Notes: generated by a model from the letters alone, not told the origin. Positions 35,501-43,740 are shown, counted from the first letter of the stretch. The stretch: 64,000 nucleotides of DNA from Cereibacter sphaeroides (GCA_003243455.1 QFQS01000001.1:1984001-2048000); one strand, 5' to 3'. Made by a program: numbers and translations.

Positions 35501-37317
35501 GAGATCGAGACATACCCCGCGTCAGGTCCGGTTTTTTCGTTGTTGATCAGGTTGGAAAGCTGGTCCGTCAGCACGATGTTCAGCGACGGGACCGGCCCGT
35601 CGTTGACGACTTCCAGCCGATAGACCTGCTCTTCCCCTGCGATGACGTTGGTATTCTGTGCCGACTTCAAAACCCGGATATCGGCGGAGTCGCCGGGTTC
35701 GGAACCGTCGGTGCCGACATTGGTGGTGTTGTTGCCAAGATTGGCGTCCGGAAGGTTGCCGTTCACCGGAATGACTTCAGCGCCGTTGTTGATAGGTCCG
35801 CTTTGCGTGACCGTCGTGGTCATCGTGATGTCCGGCGTCGTTCCACCCGGCGGCAGTGGGTTCGACTGGGTATAGACCCGCTCACATGTCACGATGGTTA
35901 GCCCGGTCAGCGGCGGGGTAGGCCCGCAGGTCCAGCCCGGACCGCCCACCGCAGTCACCTCCAGCCCCGCAGGGACGGTGTCCACGATACGGACAGTGCC
36001 GTAGTAGCCGGTATTGCCGAGATTCGACGTGTTCAGGGTGTAGTCATAGCTGTTGCCCACGACGACCAGCGGCGGCTGCGGCCCGCTCTTGTGGATTGCA
36101 AGATCGATCGTGGCGGCAGCAATCACCGCGCCGCCGTCGTCATCCGTGTTGTTGGACAGATCGGGGTCAAAGGGGTTGGTGGCCCCAACCTCAACCGTGT
36201 TGACGGCCGACCCTGGCGAGACCGCCTCGGCAACGACGACGATCTGCCCAAGCGAAACGTTGCTGCCCGGAACGCTGCCCGATGGTTTGGAGCAATCAAT
36301 CTGCTGGCCGGCTGTCGAACAGGTCCAGCCGCTTGCCGGCGCAGGCGTGACCGAGATGATCTGGTAGTTCGAGGGTATCGTATCGCTAAGCGTCAGCCCG
36401 TTCGGAACATCGCCTGTGTAACGCGGATCAAGCGTGAAGGTGACTGTATCGCCGACAACCAAAGGGCCGGCGGGCGAGCGGGACTTGCCCACGCTGACAT
36501 CGCTGCCCGCCGTGATGATAGTGTTGAAACTTGCCGTATCGTTGCTGTTGTCAGGGTCGGGCGGGCTGCCATCGCCAACTGCGCCCGAAACGGTGATTGT
36601 CGAGTTCGCACCAACGCCCGCGACCCCAGTGAATGTCACATCGACGGTGCCTCCCACGGGCACCGTGCCGGGAATGGCGCACATGTAGCTGCTGCCCGAC
36701 AGGGTGCATCCAGCAGGCGGATCAATCGAGCTGAACCCGGTGGGGATGGGAAACTCGAGCGTGAAGCCCTCGGACGGATAGGGTCCGTTGTTCGTGGCGG
36801 TGAAGGTATAGCTCAGCGAACCGCCCGCCGGTGCGGTGGTGGTGCCGGAAAGCCCAAGCGAGATGTCCGCACCCCTGGTGATGGTCGTGGTGGTCGTCTC
36901 GCTGTTGTTGCCGGGGTCCGCATCGACGGCGGGAATGACCGGCGTAACCGAAATGACACCTTCAGCTGAGGTCAGGAAGTCGATTGTCAGCGTGGCAATT
37001 GCATCCGCACCCAATGCGGGAACGTCGCAGGTAACTGTACCCGAGACGACCTCGGCACAGTTCGTGATGTCGCCCGTGGATCCGACCCATGTTGTCCCGG
37101 CCGGGATGGGAATGTTTATGGTCGTAGGTGGGGCGGCGACCAGTGAGTCGTTGAATACCGTGACGACGTAGCCTGCGGTACTGCCCGCAGGCAGGATAGC
37201 GCCATCCTCGTTCCGGATGTTGACAACCCAGTCATACTGGACTGCCTGTGCCGACGCCTGCTGCGCAAAACCTATGAAAATAGCGCCGGCAAGCGCCAGG
37301 CCACGGATACCAATCAT
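29512..37317 (-). CDS. giant DUF11 repeat surface protein (2601 aa)
   Basis: This exported protein has a signal peptide (ends QQASAQ) and then tandem DUF11 Ig-like beta-sandwich domains. About eight are diverged (~150-1100), followed by an SdrD/Cna B-type domain (GLVFRDFNDNGTFDANDTG, ~1110). Seven near-identical ~125-aa DUF11 units follow (~1400-2270), then a further DUF11 unit, a second B-type domain (GKVFDDRNSNGYQDE, ~2430) and a short conserved C-terminal domain ending TLQRGGVKK. There is no sortase, PEP-CTERM or type I secretion signal at the end. I expect an adhesin or surface-layer filament; the co-encoded barrel protein may place it on the surface. Confidence 0.85.
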   Translation of the reverse strand: MIGIRGLALAGAIFIGFAQQASAQAVQYDWVVNIRNEDGAILPAGSTAGYVVTVFNDSLVAAPPTTINIPIPAGTTWVGSTGDITNCAEVVSGTVTCDVPALGADAIATLTIDFLTSAEGVISVTPVIPAVDADPGNNSETTTTTITRGADISLGLSGTTTAPAGGSLSYTFTATNNGPYPSEGFTLEFPIPTGFSSIDPPAGCTLSGSSYMCAIPGTVPVGGTVDVTFTGVAGVGANSTITVSGAVGDGSPPDPDNSNDTASFNTIITAGSDVSVGKSRSPAGPLVVGDTVTFTLDPRYTGDVPNGLTLSDTIPSNYQIISVTPAPASGWTCSTAGQQIDCSKPSGSVPGSNVSLGQIVVVAEAVSPGSAVNTVEVGATNPFDPDLSNNTDDDGGAVIAAATIDLAIHKSGPQPPLVVVGNSYDYTLNTSNLGNTGYYGTVRIVDTVPAGLEVTAVGGPGWTCGPTPPLTGLTIVTCERVYTQSNPLPPGGTTPDITMTTTVTQSGPINNGAEVIPVNGNLPDANLGNNTTNVGTDGSEPGDSADIRVLKSAQNTNVIAGEEQVYRLEVVNDGPVPSLNIVLTDQLSNLINNEKTGPDAGYVSISTDPGVAQGLACSTDVTGPQSLRQTCNIGQLPVCVAGTDCPVIVITVRPGSNGGSRTNTVVVGSQSTADPNLNNNSASATYTVEARADVSITKTATPSPVPAGQNLVYVITAQNLENGLSVAENVTISDTLAPNLVFLSATPSSGSCSSAPTSQTVTGPGNDQLLCNLGTLSNGAQQTVTVTVRPTQSYFGNSITNTATVSTTTTETDPTNNSASVVTPVEAPAFDLLIQKTDSIDPVAVGEDAVYTLRIANRGPSAAENVVVTDTLPATRLSYQSLTFPSDATCSTSASPNVVGGSFTCTFPYLQAQTTRDILLTMRGTAKGVTVNNAQVEADGSLIFDTERGNNITSQTTTVRTRADVAVTAKTPSNATPNVSEALTYTIRVANLPGPLLAEADGVVLNDSLPSGMVLTGSPTAALIAGTATSLACTGAAGNTTFNCNFGTFSTGGLIDVTVPVRVNSITASPQTFVNTATVSTTSLDINLNNDSNSGTIEVRGSSLAGLVFRDFNDNGTFDANDTGINGITMTLSGTDLNGSAVTRTATTGAGGAYTFTLLPQGTYTVTQGSFSEAHLTAQSAIPGTSGGTSGGPTIISSISLQPLTDATGYLFPKVPQARIGLAKAVSGAATVAPDGSVSVTFLFNVRNFSLEPLQGVTLTDQLAGSSPLFGAHSPAGPLTPGTYRVTSIGGSCGGKNNNFNGSGDLVLLSALTMAQNSTCNVTVSLLIQPTVPLPPEISPNVRYRNQGTVQGTGAWTGQTPATNPQLTDPSTNGTNPDPNGNGIANENGENQPTPVPVPFDPEIGLIKTADASAIGEPDVGDIITYAFTVTNTGNVTLTNVTLTDMLPGIMISGGPIPVLLPGASDGTTFTATYALTQADLNAGQVENQATATGTWGVDGGGNPLTVDDLSGTHNATDDPTIVNLGTIELVKSVDLSALSTPPAIGDTVTFGFAITNTGPTVLRNITISDPMPGLVLTGGPIATLASGATDTTTFVGTYLLTGADIDAGVISNTATVTGDYAPDGNGGFLQVTDDSSTSSNLVDEPLIALIKRADSSALSDPPVAGDVISYAFTVTNTGNVTLTNVTLTDILPNIVISGGPIPILASGAADSTTFTATYALTQADIDAGRVENQATVTGTFNDPVTGPELVTDVSGTDNTNDTPTVVPLEQDPSISLVKAADASGVSNPAVVGEQISYSFTITNTGNITLNDITLSDLLPAIVISGGPIATLVPGASDSATFTATYALTQDDLDAGQVQNQATTIGNYIDPDGNPGTVEDISGTDQNNDAPTVVPLGQGAAIALVKTVDASGLSSPVQIGDTLTYTFAVTNTGNVTLTNVTLTDILPGILITGGPIPVLPVGATDSTTFTATYALIQADLDAARVENQATATGTYTTPGGDDSVSDLSGATVDDDDPTVVDLVPSPEIRLIKTVDVTSLPDPAHVGDEVSYAFAVTNTGNVTLTNVTLADSLPDIMISGGPIAALPPGATDSTTFTARYPLTQADLDTGQVTNTAIVTGTYVDSSGTPGTTTDTSGTDIDNDTPTDVIVPSHPAIAVVKTADVSRMSTPSQVGDPITYNFAVTNTGNVTLTNVTLSDPLPGLTLTGGPIATLAPGQTDTTTFVGRYNVVEGDFNAEQVRNQATATGSPPIGPDVTDLSGATVEDDDPTIVPLTFQPNVTATKTASTDRVIIGDSLSYTLTFTSNAPGTLRNVTVVDVLPVGLVYTPGTATIDGTAQEPQVTGRTLRWTGQTIAANGTLTVKLGVRVTGSAPWGKLENQSWLNTSGGDRISNVATAVVLREPEQVFDCSDIIGKVFDDRNSNGYQDEPKGGAEEPGLPGVRVVTTRGYIVTTDEFGRFHVPCAELPKTTGSNFTMKLDTRSLPTGYRVTTENPRTIRVTPGKMAKLNFGVSLSRVVRVDLSAQAFTEDGKPTAALKKGVAGLVAQMQVEPSVLRLNYRLAGETDAVARKRLEAVEALIRNAWHGDGYRLKIERTLQRGGVKK
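30505..33120 (-). repeat. seven tandem DUF11-coding repeats of ~373 bp
   Basis: Within the giant gene, seven consecutive units each encode a VTNTGNVTLTNVTLTD-like core, a GGPI.......TD.TTFTATY segment and QVENQAT. The third unit from the C-terminal side and the first, fifth and sixth are closest; the second is most diverged (TNTGPTVLRNITISD). Such nucleotide-level similarity permits unit loss or gain by recombination, so copy number may vary among strains. Confidence 0.85.
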
Positions 37318-37710
37318 GCTCTAAAACTGCCCCAAAGACTTATTGGCGGAACGAACCCCGCATTTTTTTGCTAAGGGCCTCGGGCAGGTTCAGCAAAAAA
37401 TCTGGGCGCTCGGCGAACCGACAGAGAGGGAAATGTGTCCCAGATACAACATTAATAAACTTTTGCTTGTTTATGATTAGTTTTTTCTACCTATGCATGT
37501 AATTTGACTCTTCGCGTTCGGGCCATATGCCGCAACGATGCCGCCTCTTCAAACCCGGGGAATGCATTGCCCGCGCCGCAAGGGCGGACTTACACTTGAG
37601 TAAGAAGCATCAGCAATCGCAAGGAGATGGCATGAGTGACATCCCATATCAGAATGCCAAGTCCCCATCACATCCGTGGGTTGCGACCTGCATCCTTTTG
37701 AAACGGTCGA
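37318..37710. other. intergenic region upstream of the DUF11 gene
   Basis: This 393-bp AT-rich stretch holds the DUF11 gene leader (promoter not located) and the hairpin at 37364-37400. A second inverted repeat, ATAAAC-N8-GTTTAT, lies at 37455-37474. A 29-codon ORF at 37632-37721 (plus strand) has AGGAG 7 bases before its ATG but resembles nothing; it overlaps the end of the binding-protein gene and is not called. Confidence 0.4.
37364..37400 (-). promoter_or_regulatory. inverted repeat in the DUF11 gene leader
   Basis: TTTTTTGCT and AGCAAAAAA form a perfect 9-bp inverted repeat with a 19-nt loop, 47-83 bp upstream of the DUF11 start. On the minus strand it could be a leader hairpin or a weak attenuator. 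The AT-rich stem makes stability uncertain. Confidence 0.35.
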
Positions 37711-38757
37711 TCACTCACTGACCCCAGTATCGCCTGTAAGGCTCCAGTAGAACGCTTGGAGTCGGCGCGATGGGCGATAATCCTTGAATACTCGTCCGTA
37801 ACTCTCAATGAGGATTGAGCTGGCCTGCTCCTTGTCGGTGTAGACCTTCTCGGCAAGAATTGAAAAGAAACGAAGGACAACACTTGCCTTCCCTGCATCA
37901 GAAGGGATGCGTGCGAACAGGGCGTACCGCTCGTCCGTATAGGTCGTATTGTCGATGACAAACGGACAGGCGCCATTTTCGTTCAAGAACTTCAGCTTGC
38001 TGCGGATGATCTCGACGTCGCCCACATAATAAAGGACATGCTTGTCGCAAAAATTCCGTGCGAGTGCGTCGTGATCGTTCGCCCAAAGGATCACCGGTCT
38101 GCGACAGACACCGTCGGAAGAGTCGACATCTGACGGGATTGCGGGAGGAGTGTCGTTAATTTGCCGCGGCGCAGCAAGCGCTTCAGCGATCTGGGCGCGG
38201 TAACGTGGCCATTTGCCGCTATCGAGTATCAGCGACATCCCACGGGTCTCTGTTGTCGTCTCCGCCACAGCGCCGATCAGAGAAGCACATAGCTCACCGC
38301 CGGGAAAGGGATCCTGGTACGCGAAAGTTATGCCGGAAAGGTAGACGGGAACAGAGGTATAGTGGTTCTTGACTCTGTCTTTTGTGATTGTGGCCGGATC
38401 GCACAGTATGTCGATTTGCTCCGCCTTCGGCTCAGCTTCACCAAGCGCTGCAAAACGGGTTTTGGCGGTGACCCGCACAACGCGGACGGTAATTCCGGAC
38501 CTCTCGGCCATCAGTGCTTCGAGCACCACGTCGCAGACCTGCACGACATACCCGTCGTAACCCTTATCGAAGAGCGGACCCGTCCCTGGTGGATTGAAAC
38601 GCGGTCCAGCGTTCCGAGCGAACGAAAAGGGTGCGGCATCGGCACGCACACCGATAACCAGTTCGATCGGCTCTACCTGCGCTGAAGACAATGAGGCAAA
38701 TGTCGCGAAAAATGCAAAAGACAACAGGCCTATTGAGGCGAGAACCCGGGGGATCAT
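37711..38757 (-). CDS. periplasmic solute-binding-like protein (SBP_bac_3 type)
   Basis: This 348-aa protein has a signal peptide (ends SLSSAQ) and the opening of amino-acid-type binding proteins (ELVIGVRADAAPFSFAR, then GYDGYVVQVCDVVLEAL). There are several cysteines (ILCDPAT, GELCASL, GVCRRP, NFCDKH, GACPF), more than usual and possibly paired in disulfides. No transporter permease or ATPase is nearby. It overlaps the upstream membrane-protein gene by 4 bp, so it may serve as a sensor or ligand-binding partner of that protein rather than a nutrient importer (inference). Confidence 0.75.
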   Translation of the reverse strand: MIPRVLASIGLLSFAFFATFASLSSAQVEPIELVIGVRADAAPFSFARNAGPRFNPPGTGPLFDKGYDGYVVQVCDVVLEALMAERSGITVRVVRVTAKTRFAALGEAEPKAEQIDILCDPATITKDRVKNHYTSVPVYLSGITFAYQDPFPGGELCASLIGAVAETTTETRGMSLILDSGKWPRYRAQIAEALAAPRQINDTPPAIPSDVDSSDGVCRRPVILWANDHDALARNFCDKHVLYYVGDVEIIRSKLKFLNENGACPFVIDNTTYTDERYALFARIPSDAGKASVVLRFFSILAEKVYTDKEQASSILIESYGRVFKDYRPSRRLQAFYWSLTGDTGVSE

Positions 38758-40439
38758 GACGGGATCCCCAACTCGGCATCATCGCTGTCTGCAATCTCGG
38801 ACCTCTCTATGGCAAGCGTAAAAGCACCGAGGAAGATGGACGACAACAGAAAGTAGTCCAATACGGGGGCCATTACGTCCTCCTTGGTGAACCCGTATGC
38901 GACAGAGAGAACTGCGAGTGCGCTCAGAAAAATCAAAAGGACAAAGGCCAGACTTATAGTAAGGGATTTGAGCCAGGTAAGGCGCAGATGCATGTCGGAG
39001 ACAACAATTACGCACAGACTGGTCAGGAAGCTAACGATCACTGCGACGATTAGGAACGGGATATTGAAAGCGATGAGCCGGGCAAAGTTGAAGTCGAATG
39101 GTGGAAGAAGCAGGGCCATGTTGCCATATACACGCTCGAGAAATATCACCCCAGCGAAGGCGAGCGTACCGAGGATGGCTGGCGCGATGGCGGCTTGGAC
39201 CAGACGCGGGATCGGCGCCTGGTTGAAATTCCATTCCTCCCAATTTCGCGCCTCTACCATATTGCGCCGCCTGATTGTCGCTGTCAGCGCAGCAGCAGAA
39301 AGGATTGCGACCCCCTCAAGATATGTTGGAAGCGATCGATTGGCGACAAAGGACAGGTGTCGCGGATCGCAGCCCATGAGATTGTCGCAACTCTGGTCTG
39401 CAGCAACCTTCAAACTGGCGTAGCCTATGAAGAACGCGCCGAAGGCACCGAGGAACAGCGTCGTGAAGATGGCGAGATAAGCCGAACTCACGGCATGATC
39501 AGGGCCGTCTGACTTGATCCGTTTGATGATATCCTTCGTTGGCGCGTTCGCACTCTCAAACTTCGAGTCCGAATCCTTGAGATAAAGAACTGCGAACATG
39601 GCCTGCAGGTTGTTCTTGGCACGCTCGGTTGAAGCGGAAAGCCTGTGGAACGCATCCTCTTCGCCGGTCAAGGCAGAGATCTCATTTGAGAGGGCGATCA
39701 TTTCCTCGCGCTCTCGCTCGATCAGTTTTCCGAGCAGATGGACCTTGTTGAGTTGGAATGTCGCGGAGAACTGATCCCCGACGACCGCGGGTTCAAGCAG
39801 GTCGATGGCGATGAGATGCTGGCGGATATTCCCGATCACATTCTCGTCAGAGATAGCAAGCCCTGCTGGCGCCAGTTTATCGAGGTCATTCAGTTTTGCG
39901 TTGAACTTGCGAACGCGCAAAGTAGGTTGCCCTTTCGCAATCTCGGCATAGGGCGCTCGACTTAGGCGGCCCGTGACCCGGTAAATGTTGTCGGGAATAC
40001 CGGCCTGGCGGTGCGCAAACGCGCGCAAGCTGCGCTCATATTTGGAGAGAGCCCCAACCGAGATCAGTGAGATCAGCGCACTGGCGATGTAGATCGGTCG
40101 ACCGTAGCCCTCTCGATCAAGGAAGAAGGCAGCAGTCTCACCCGGGACCGCACCCTGCGGGCCGGACTCCTGGCTGGTCAAGCCGTCAGAATTTATGCTC
40201 TCGACGATGTCCCAGACCTGCAAACCCACAATGTAAAGGATCAGAAAGATAACAATATAAATCCACCGCCCATAGCGATAGACGCTATCAGAAGTCAGAT
40301 CCTTGATCTCAACCTCATTGAGGATCGGATATCGATGATTCTGATCGACCTTCAGCGGAGTTTCGAACTGGCTGAAGGCCTGCTGCCAGATCATGATGAC
40401 GCCAGCGGCGACAACAACAAGATAACTCCAATCTGACAT
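38754..40439 (-). CDS. multi-pass membrane protein of unknown family
   Basis: This 561-aa protein has membrane helices near the N-terminus (~1-20, ~60-80, ~115-135), a cytoplasmic-looking charged region of about 190 residues with a probable coiled coil (KLIEREREEMIALSNEIS), and about six further helices toward the C-terminus (~325-550). No family recognised. ATG 40439 is preferred because GAGAAG lies 7 bases upstream; ATG 40445 is also in frame. It sits between the 48-aa peptide gene and the binding-protein gene on one transcript, and translation of the latter is coupled to it. Confidence 0.75.
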   Translation of the reverse strand: MSDWSYLVVVAAGVIMIWQQAFSQFETPLKVDQNHRYPILNEVEIKDLTSDSVYRYGRWIYIVIFLILYIVGLQVWDIVESINSDGLTSQESGPQGAVPGETAAFFLDREGYGRPIYIASALISLISVGALSKYERSLRAFAHRQAGIPDNIYRVTGRLSRAPYAEIAKGQPTLRVRKFNAKLNDLDKLAPAGLAISDENVIGNIRQHLIAIDLLEPAVVGDQFSATFQLNKVHLLGKLIEREREEMIALSNEISALTGEEDAFHRLSASTERAKNNLQAMFAVLYLKDSDSKFESANAPTKDIIKRIKSDGPDHAVSSAYLAIFTTLFLGAFGAFFIGYASLKVAADQSCDNLMGCDPRHLSFVANRSLPTYLEGVAILSAAALTATIRRRNMVEARNWEEWNFNQAPIPRLVQAAIAPAILGTLAFAGVIFLERVYGNMALLLPPFDFNFARLIAFNIPFLIVAVIVSFLTSLCVIVVSDMHLRLTWLKSLTISLAFVLLIFLSALAVLSVAYGFTKEDVMAPVLDYFLLSSIFLGAFTLAIERSEIADSDDAELGIPS

Positions 40440-40503
40440 CGACATTCTTCTCAAATGAATGAATTTGAGCGACGCAATTTCGTATCATCAAGGCGGTCGT
40501 CGG

Positions 40504-40650
40504 CTATTGGCAACGATTCAACTGAGGATCACAGGCGCCAGCAACAACGATCACCTCCCGACCCTGAGAGATCGATCGGTCAACAATGACAAATGTCGCT
40601 GGAGCTGTGATGGCAAAGATAAAAATATAAAAGCAAGTCATTTTAATCAT
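40504..40650 (-). CDS. 48-aa membrane or secreted peptide
   Basis: A short ORF begins MIKMTCFYIFIFAIT and ends CDPQLNRCQ: one hydrophobic segment (~5-24), then a short polar tail with two cysteines (CDPQLNRC). AAGGAGG lies 6 bases before the ATG, and a near-consensus promoter lies 25 bp upstream, so it is almost certainly expressed. It heads the operon with the multi-pass membrane protein (64 bp downstream) and the binding protein. It could be a small bitopic regulator, a toxin-like peptide or an exported peptide; no homologue recognised. Confidence 0.7.
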   Translation of the reverse strand: MIKMTCFYIFIFAITAPATFVIVDRSISQGREVIVVAGACDPQLNRCQ

Positions 40651-40674
40651 GGCGTGCCTCCTTATATTATAAAT

Positions 40675-40703
40675 ATTATAGCCTATTCGTGGGCGATTCG
40701 CAA
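40675..40703 (-). promoter_or_regulatory. sigma-70 type promoter of the 48-aa peptide operon
   Basis: On the minus strand TTGCGA (40703-40698) and TATAAT (40680-40675) are separated by exactly 17 bp. The start site would fall near 40668, leaving a leader of about 18 bases that is mostly the ribosome site. It is among the most consensus-like promoters I found in the window. Confidence 0.7.
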
Positions 40704-40929
40704 CTTTTGCGTGTAATTGGCTGTGTATGCCTTTTGGATGGCGTAAGCGTATTTCCTTTGATCTCCAGTAAGATTTTCGAGAAATCTCTATAGTATGGGC
40801 TCTCTAGCAACTGGCCCTATGAAACCATGGAAAGTGGCCAATTTCTTCTTGGCAGCTTCCGTCAACTTCAAATACTTGATCCGCGGTTGCGGCATCTGGC
40901 AGGCCTCGTTTGGCGGGCCTTATCGTGCA

Positions 40930-43740
40930 TCATCTCCAGCTTGCCCAGAGATCGCACAATGTGTTCCACGACGTCCAAATTCCAATCAAGATCATGACGG
41001 CGCCGGCCAGATACAGAAATCTCCGCACAAATAGAGAAAATGCAAGCTGCCCGCTCAGCATTCTACCCACTGTGTATAGTCCTGCCCATATGGCAGCAGC
41101 GACCGCCAAAATGATGAAACCGACCCGGGCGGGGATGCTGCTGCTCGGGGTTCCGAAGCCGATAATCATCATAAGAGCCGCCAAGGCGACAATGATTATT
41201 CCTGCAAGCATCGCCAGGAAAAGTAAATGCTCGGCCTGTATCCTCTGAAGGCTGCCGGGAGTGGCGAAGCGGACGATCCTTCCGGTAAATGAGCCCCCCA
41301 TGCGCAATCTCCCAGAAACGCGATCGCTGAACATCGCCAGCGCACCAGTCGATGGTAGATCATCTATCATACGGGCAAGAATACCTGCGCTGCGGCTGGC
41401 CCAATGGGTCATTTCGCGAACCGAGGGACCAATAGGCTTGGTTTTCTTATAGTGATCTTTAAACCGTTGAAGCCCCAAGGGCAGCGGATTTGTCACGCCA
41501 AGCGCACCTGCTGCCAAATCTTCCAGCGCCTCATCTCCAACGTTTCGATCCGCCAGTTTGGCCTTAAGGAGTGCAAGTCGCCGATCACTGCCACACTCCC
41601 CTTCGTATTCATCCAGCAGGATCGCTTCCTGCAACCGATTGACAAAGGAGATGCGCAAGTCTTTGTGAGTATCATCAGGAAGAAGCGCGGTCACGATTCG
41701 CTCGGCTCCATCCAGCCTTCCCCATAAGATATCGTGTTCCCGCCAATCTCGACTTAGAAACCCACCAAATGCACCAAAGGCAACGCCCGCCAATTTGCTC
41801 GGACTATCGTTGAGACCGCTATCGGCTGGACTAATTCGAAATACCTGGATCTCGGAATGCTCCGCAGCACCTGTCCCCTCTAAAAATGGAAAAGTCATTG
41901 CATCATGCCAATGGAATTCGTTGTAGCGGGTCAACAGACCAATCAGCTCGGGCTTAATTAGCTTGGCTCGAATGCGCTCACTTCCGGATTTGAATCTCTT
42001 CTGCATGATCGCGCCCAATGCAGACATGGCCTTGTCAACCAATGGCCGAACTGGACGGGTCTTGTAGACTACGCGGGCGGCCTCGTATCGTGCTTCGAAG
42101 GAGGTCTTCGCCATAGTCCTTCTGAAATGCTCACCAACAGCGGTCGTCAACTGCCCGATCTCCTTGGCAGTTAGCAAGTTTTCTACCATAGTAGTGGCTG
42201 GCGCGCCAAGATGCCGAAGGGCCGCAAGCTCTTCTTCGATCATGTGGCGCACTTCGGGTAACTGATCCGCTAAATCTCCACTCATTTTCTCATCCACTGC
42301 AGCTCGCAGATCGACAAGCCGTCGCAGGCGAAAGTCTAAGTCATAACGCGAAAGGAAAGCGGTCTCGGTTTCCTTTCCCTTCTCATGATAAGGGCTGAAA
42401 TGTGCTTCGCGCCATGCTCGCAATATCTGGCGCATATAGGCGATTTCATCAGATTGAGCCGGAAACCCGGCAAGATGTGCCGACAATTCGGTAAGTGTGT
42501 CGGTCGCCTCATATACCCGAAGATGGTGATACAGTGGATAGGTCCTGCCATAGCCTCGGCTGACTAAATCCGCCAGGTCGCAATCGTCTACGTCGTCTTT
42601 CTTTGGCGGTCGATCGCGATCCAAATTTCTTTTTTTTAACTCTTCTTTGTCTGCGTTCCATCTTTTGTGGAGCGCCCCCAGCCGATCCAGTCTGGCGTTC
42701 ATCCTGTTTATCGCGTGCAAGTCATCTCTAATGACCTCGCGACGCGGCAAGGTCGTGGCGCCCAGCTTGGCATTCTGTATGAAATCGAAGGAACGCGGCA
42801 CATAGTCTTTCTGGGGGTCGGCAGGCGCTTCTGGGAAAGGGTCGACAAACAAGAGCTTTCGTTCGCCCGGTAAAGAGGTAGGTCTAACCGATAGCAAGTC
42901 TATCGCGTGGCTGAATGGCCGGTTGTCGAGATAGCCACCATCGGCATATTGCCGGTCCTCGAACTCCAGGTTTCGTGGAAAAAATCTGGCATAGCGGTCG
43001 CGCCCGCCTTTTTCTCTGGTGGGCAGATCGTCAAAGCGCATAGGTGGAAAAGCTACTGGAAAAGACGACGTACAGCGGGCGGCAAATGCAAGCATGGCGT
43101 CGTCGTCTGGTGTAAAGTCGGTTTCTTCCGGCGCGGCCTCGTCATATGCGAAGTGAAACACTGTCTTATGCACCCGTTCATCCAGAGTCGTACCGGTCAA
43201 CAGTATCGGGACCACGCGCCCTTCAAGATCGGTAGCAGTTACGAAAAGGTCCATTACCGGGGTCAAAGCCGTTGCATTCTTCTCTTTCTGCATCGCGCGG
43301 ATTGTATCCAATAGCACGTCGTACATATGCCCACCGTCCAAGAGAGATTCCGCCCGGCGACCCATCAAGTGCCTAGGGTTGCGGTCGTTCAGCAGAAATC
43401 CGATATTGGCATCTTCCGTCCAGGCCTTGCGCAGGACATCCAGATTTCTACACCCGTTTACAAGAGCCTTGGCCAGCGCCACACCGTTAATACCGCCCGC
43501 AGAGGTGCCCGAAATTATATCAATCAGGAAGCGAGTTCGCTGCCCCTGATTATCCGGCATCGTAAGCGATAGTTCGCAATATATTTTTTCGACTGAATCG
43601 AGAGTGTCCGACGCCAAACCTGAACTGCCACGAACCATACGAAGCAGTTCCTGACTTATGCCGTTCATGTATATGGCAAGCGATACACCGCCATAAAGAA
43701 CAACAGCAAGGCGCACTTCGCGGTTCGGTTGCTCACTCAT
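40930..43740 (-). CDS. patatin-like phospholipase with C-terminal membrane segments
   Basis: This 936-aa protein begins EVRLAVVLYGGVSLAIYMNG, the opening of the patatin-related family that carries a DUF3376 region. The Ser-Asp dyad is visible: GTSAGG with Ser80 as nucleophile, and Asp near 264 in YADGGYLDN. A long helical middle region follows, and the last ~110 residues contain about three membrane helices (HLLFLAMLAGIIIVALAALM, VGFIILAVAAAIWAGLY, FLYLAGAVMILIGIW). It would hydrolyse acyl lipids at the inner membrane. It lies 93 bp downstream of the peptidoglycan-hydrolase gene on the same strand, apparently one unit. Confidence 0.85.
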   Translation of the reverse strand: MSEQPNREVRLAVVLYGGVSLAIYMNGISQELLRMVRGSSGLASDTLDSVEKIYCELSLTMPDNQGQRTRFLIDIISGTSAGGINGVALAKALVNGCRNLDVLRKAWTEDANIGFLLNDRNPRHLMGRRAESLLDGGHMYDVLLDTIRAMQKEKNATALTPVMDLFVTATDLEGRVVPILLTGTTLDERVHKTVFHFAYDEAAPEETDFTPDDDAMLAFAARCTSSFPVAFPPMRFDDLPTREKGGRDRYARFFPRNLEFEDRQYADGGYLDNRPFSHAIDLLSVRPTSLPGERKLLFVDPFPEAPADPQKDYVPRSFDFIQNAKLGATTLPRREVIRDDLHAINRMNARLDRLGALHKRWNADKEELKKRNLDRDRPPKKDDVDDCDLADLVSRGYGRTYPLYHHLRVYEATDTLTELSAHLAGFPAQSDEIAYMRQILRAWREAHFSPYHEKGKETETAFLSRYDLDFRLRRLVDLRAAVDEKMSGDLADQLPEVRHMIEEELAALRHLGAPATTMVENLLTAKEIGQLTTAVGEHFRRTMAKTSFEARYEAARVVYKTRPVRPLVDKAMSALGAIMQKRFKSGSERIRAKLIKPELIGLLTRYNEFHWHDAMTFPFLEGTGAAEHSEIQVFRISPADSGLNDSPSKLAGVAFGAFGGFLSRDWREHDILWGRLDGAERIVTALLPDDTHKDLRISFVNRLQEAILLDEYEGECGSDRRLALLKAKLADRNVGDEALEDLAAGALGVTNPLPLGLQRFKDHYKKTKPIGPSVREMTHWASRSAGILARMIDDLPSTGALAMFSDRVSGRLRMGGSFTGRIVRFATPGSLQRIQAEHLLFLAMLAGIIIVALAALMMIIGFGTPSSSIPARVGFIILAVAAAIWAGLYTVGRMLSGQLAFSLFVRRFLYLAGAVMILIGIWTSWNTLCDLWASWR

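Noticed and set aside
31186..36969. Several open frames (200-300 codons) opposite the DUF11 gene, with repeated sequences
   Set aside because: They mirror the repeat structure of the real gene, are Arg/Gly/His-rich, and have no credible ribosome sites.
37632..37721. 29-codon ORF with AGGAG before its ATG
   Set aside because: The site is good but the peptide is very short, resembles nothing and overlaps the 3' end of the binding-protein gene; evidence is too thin for a call.
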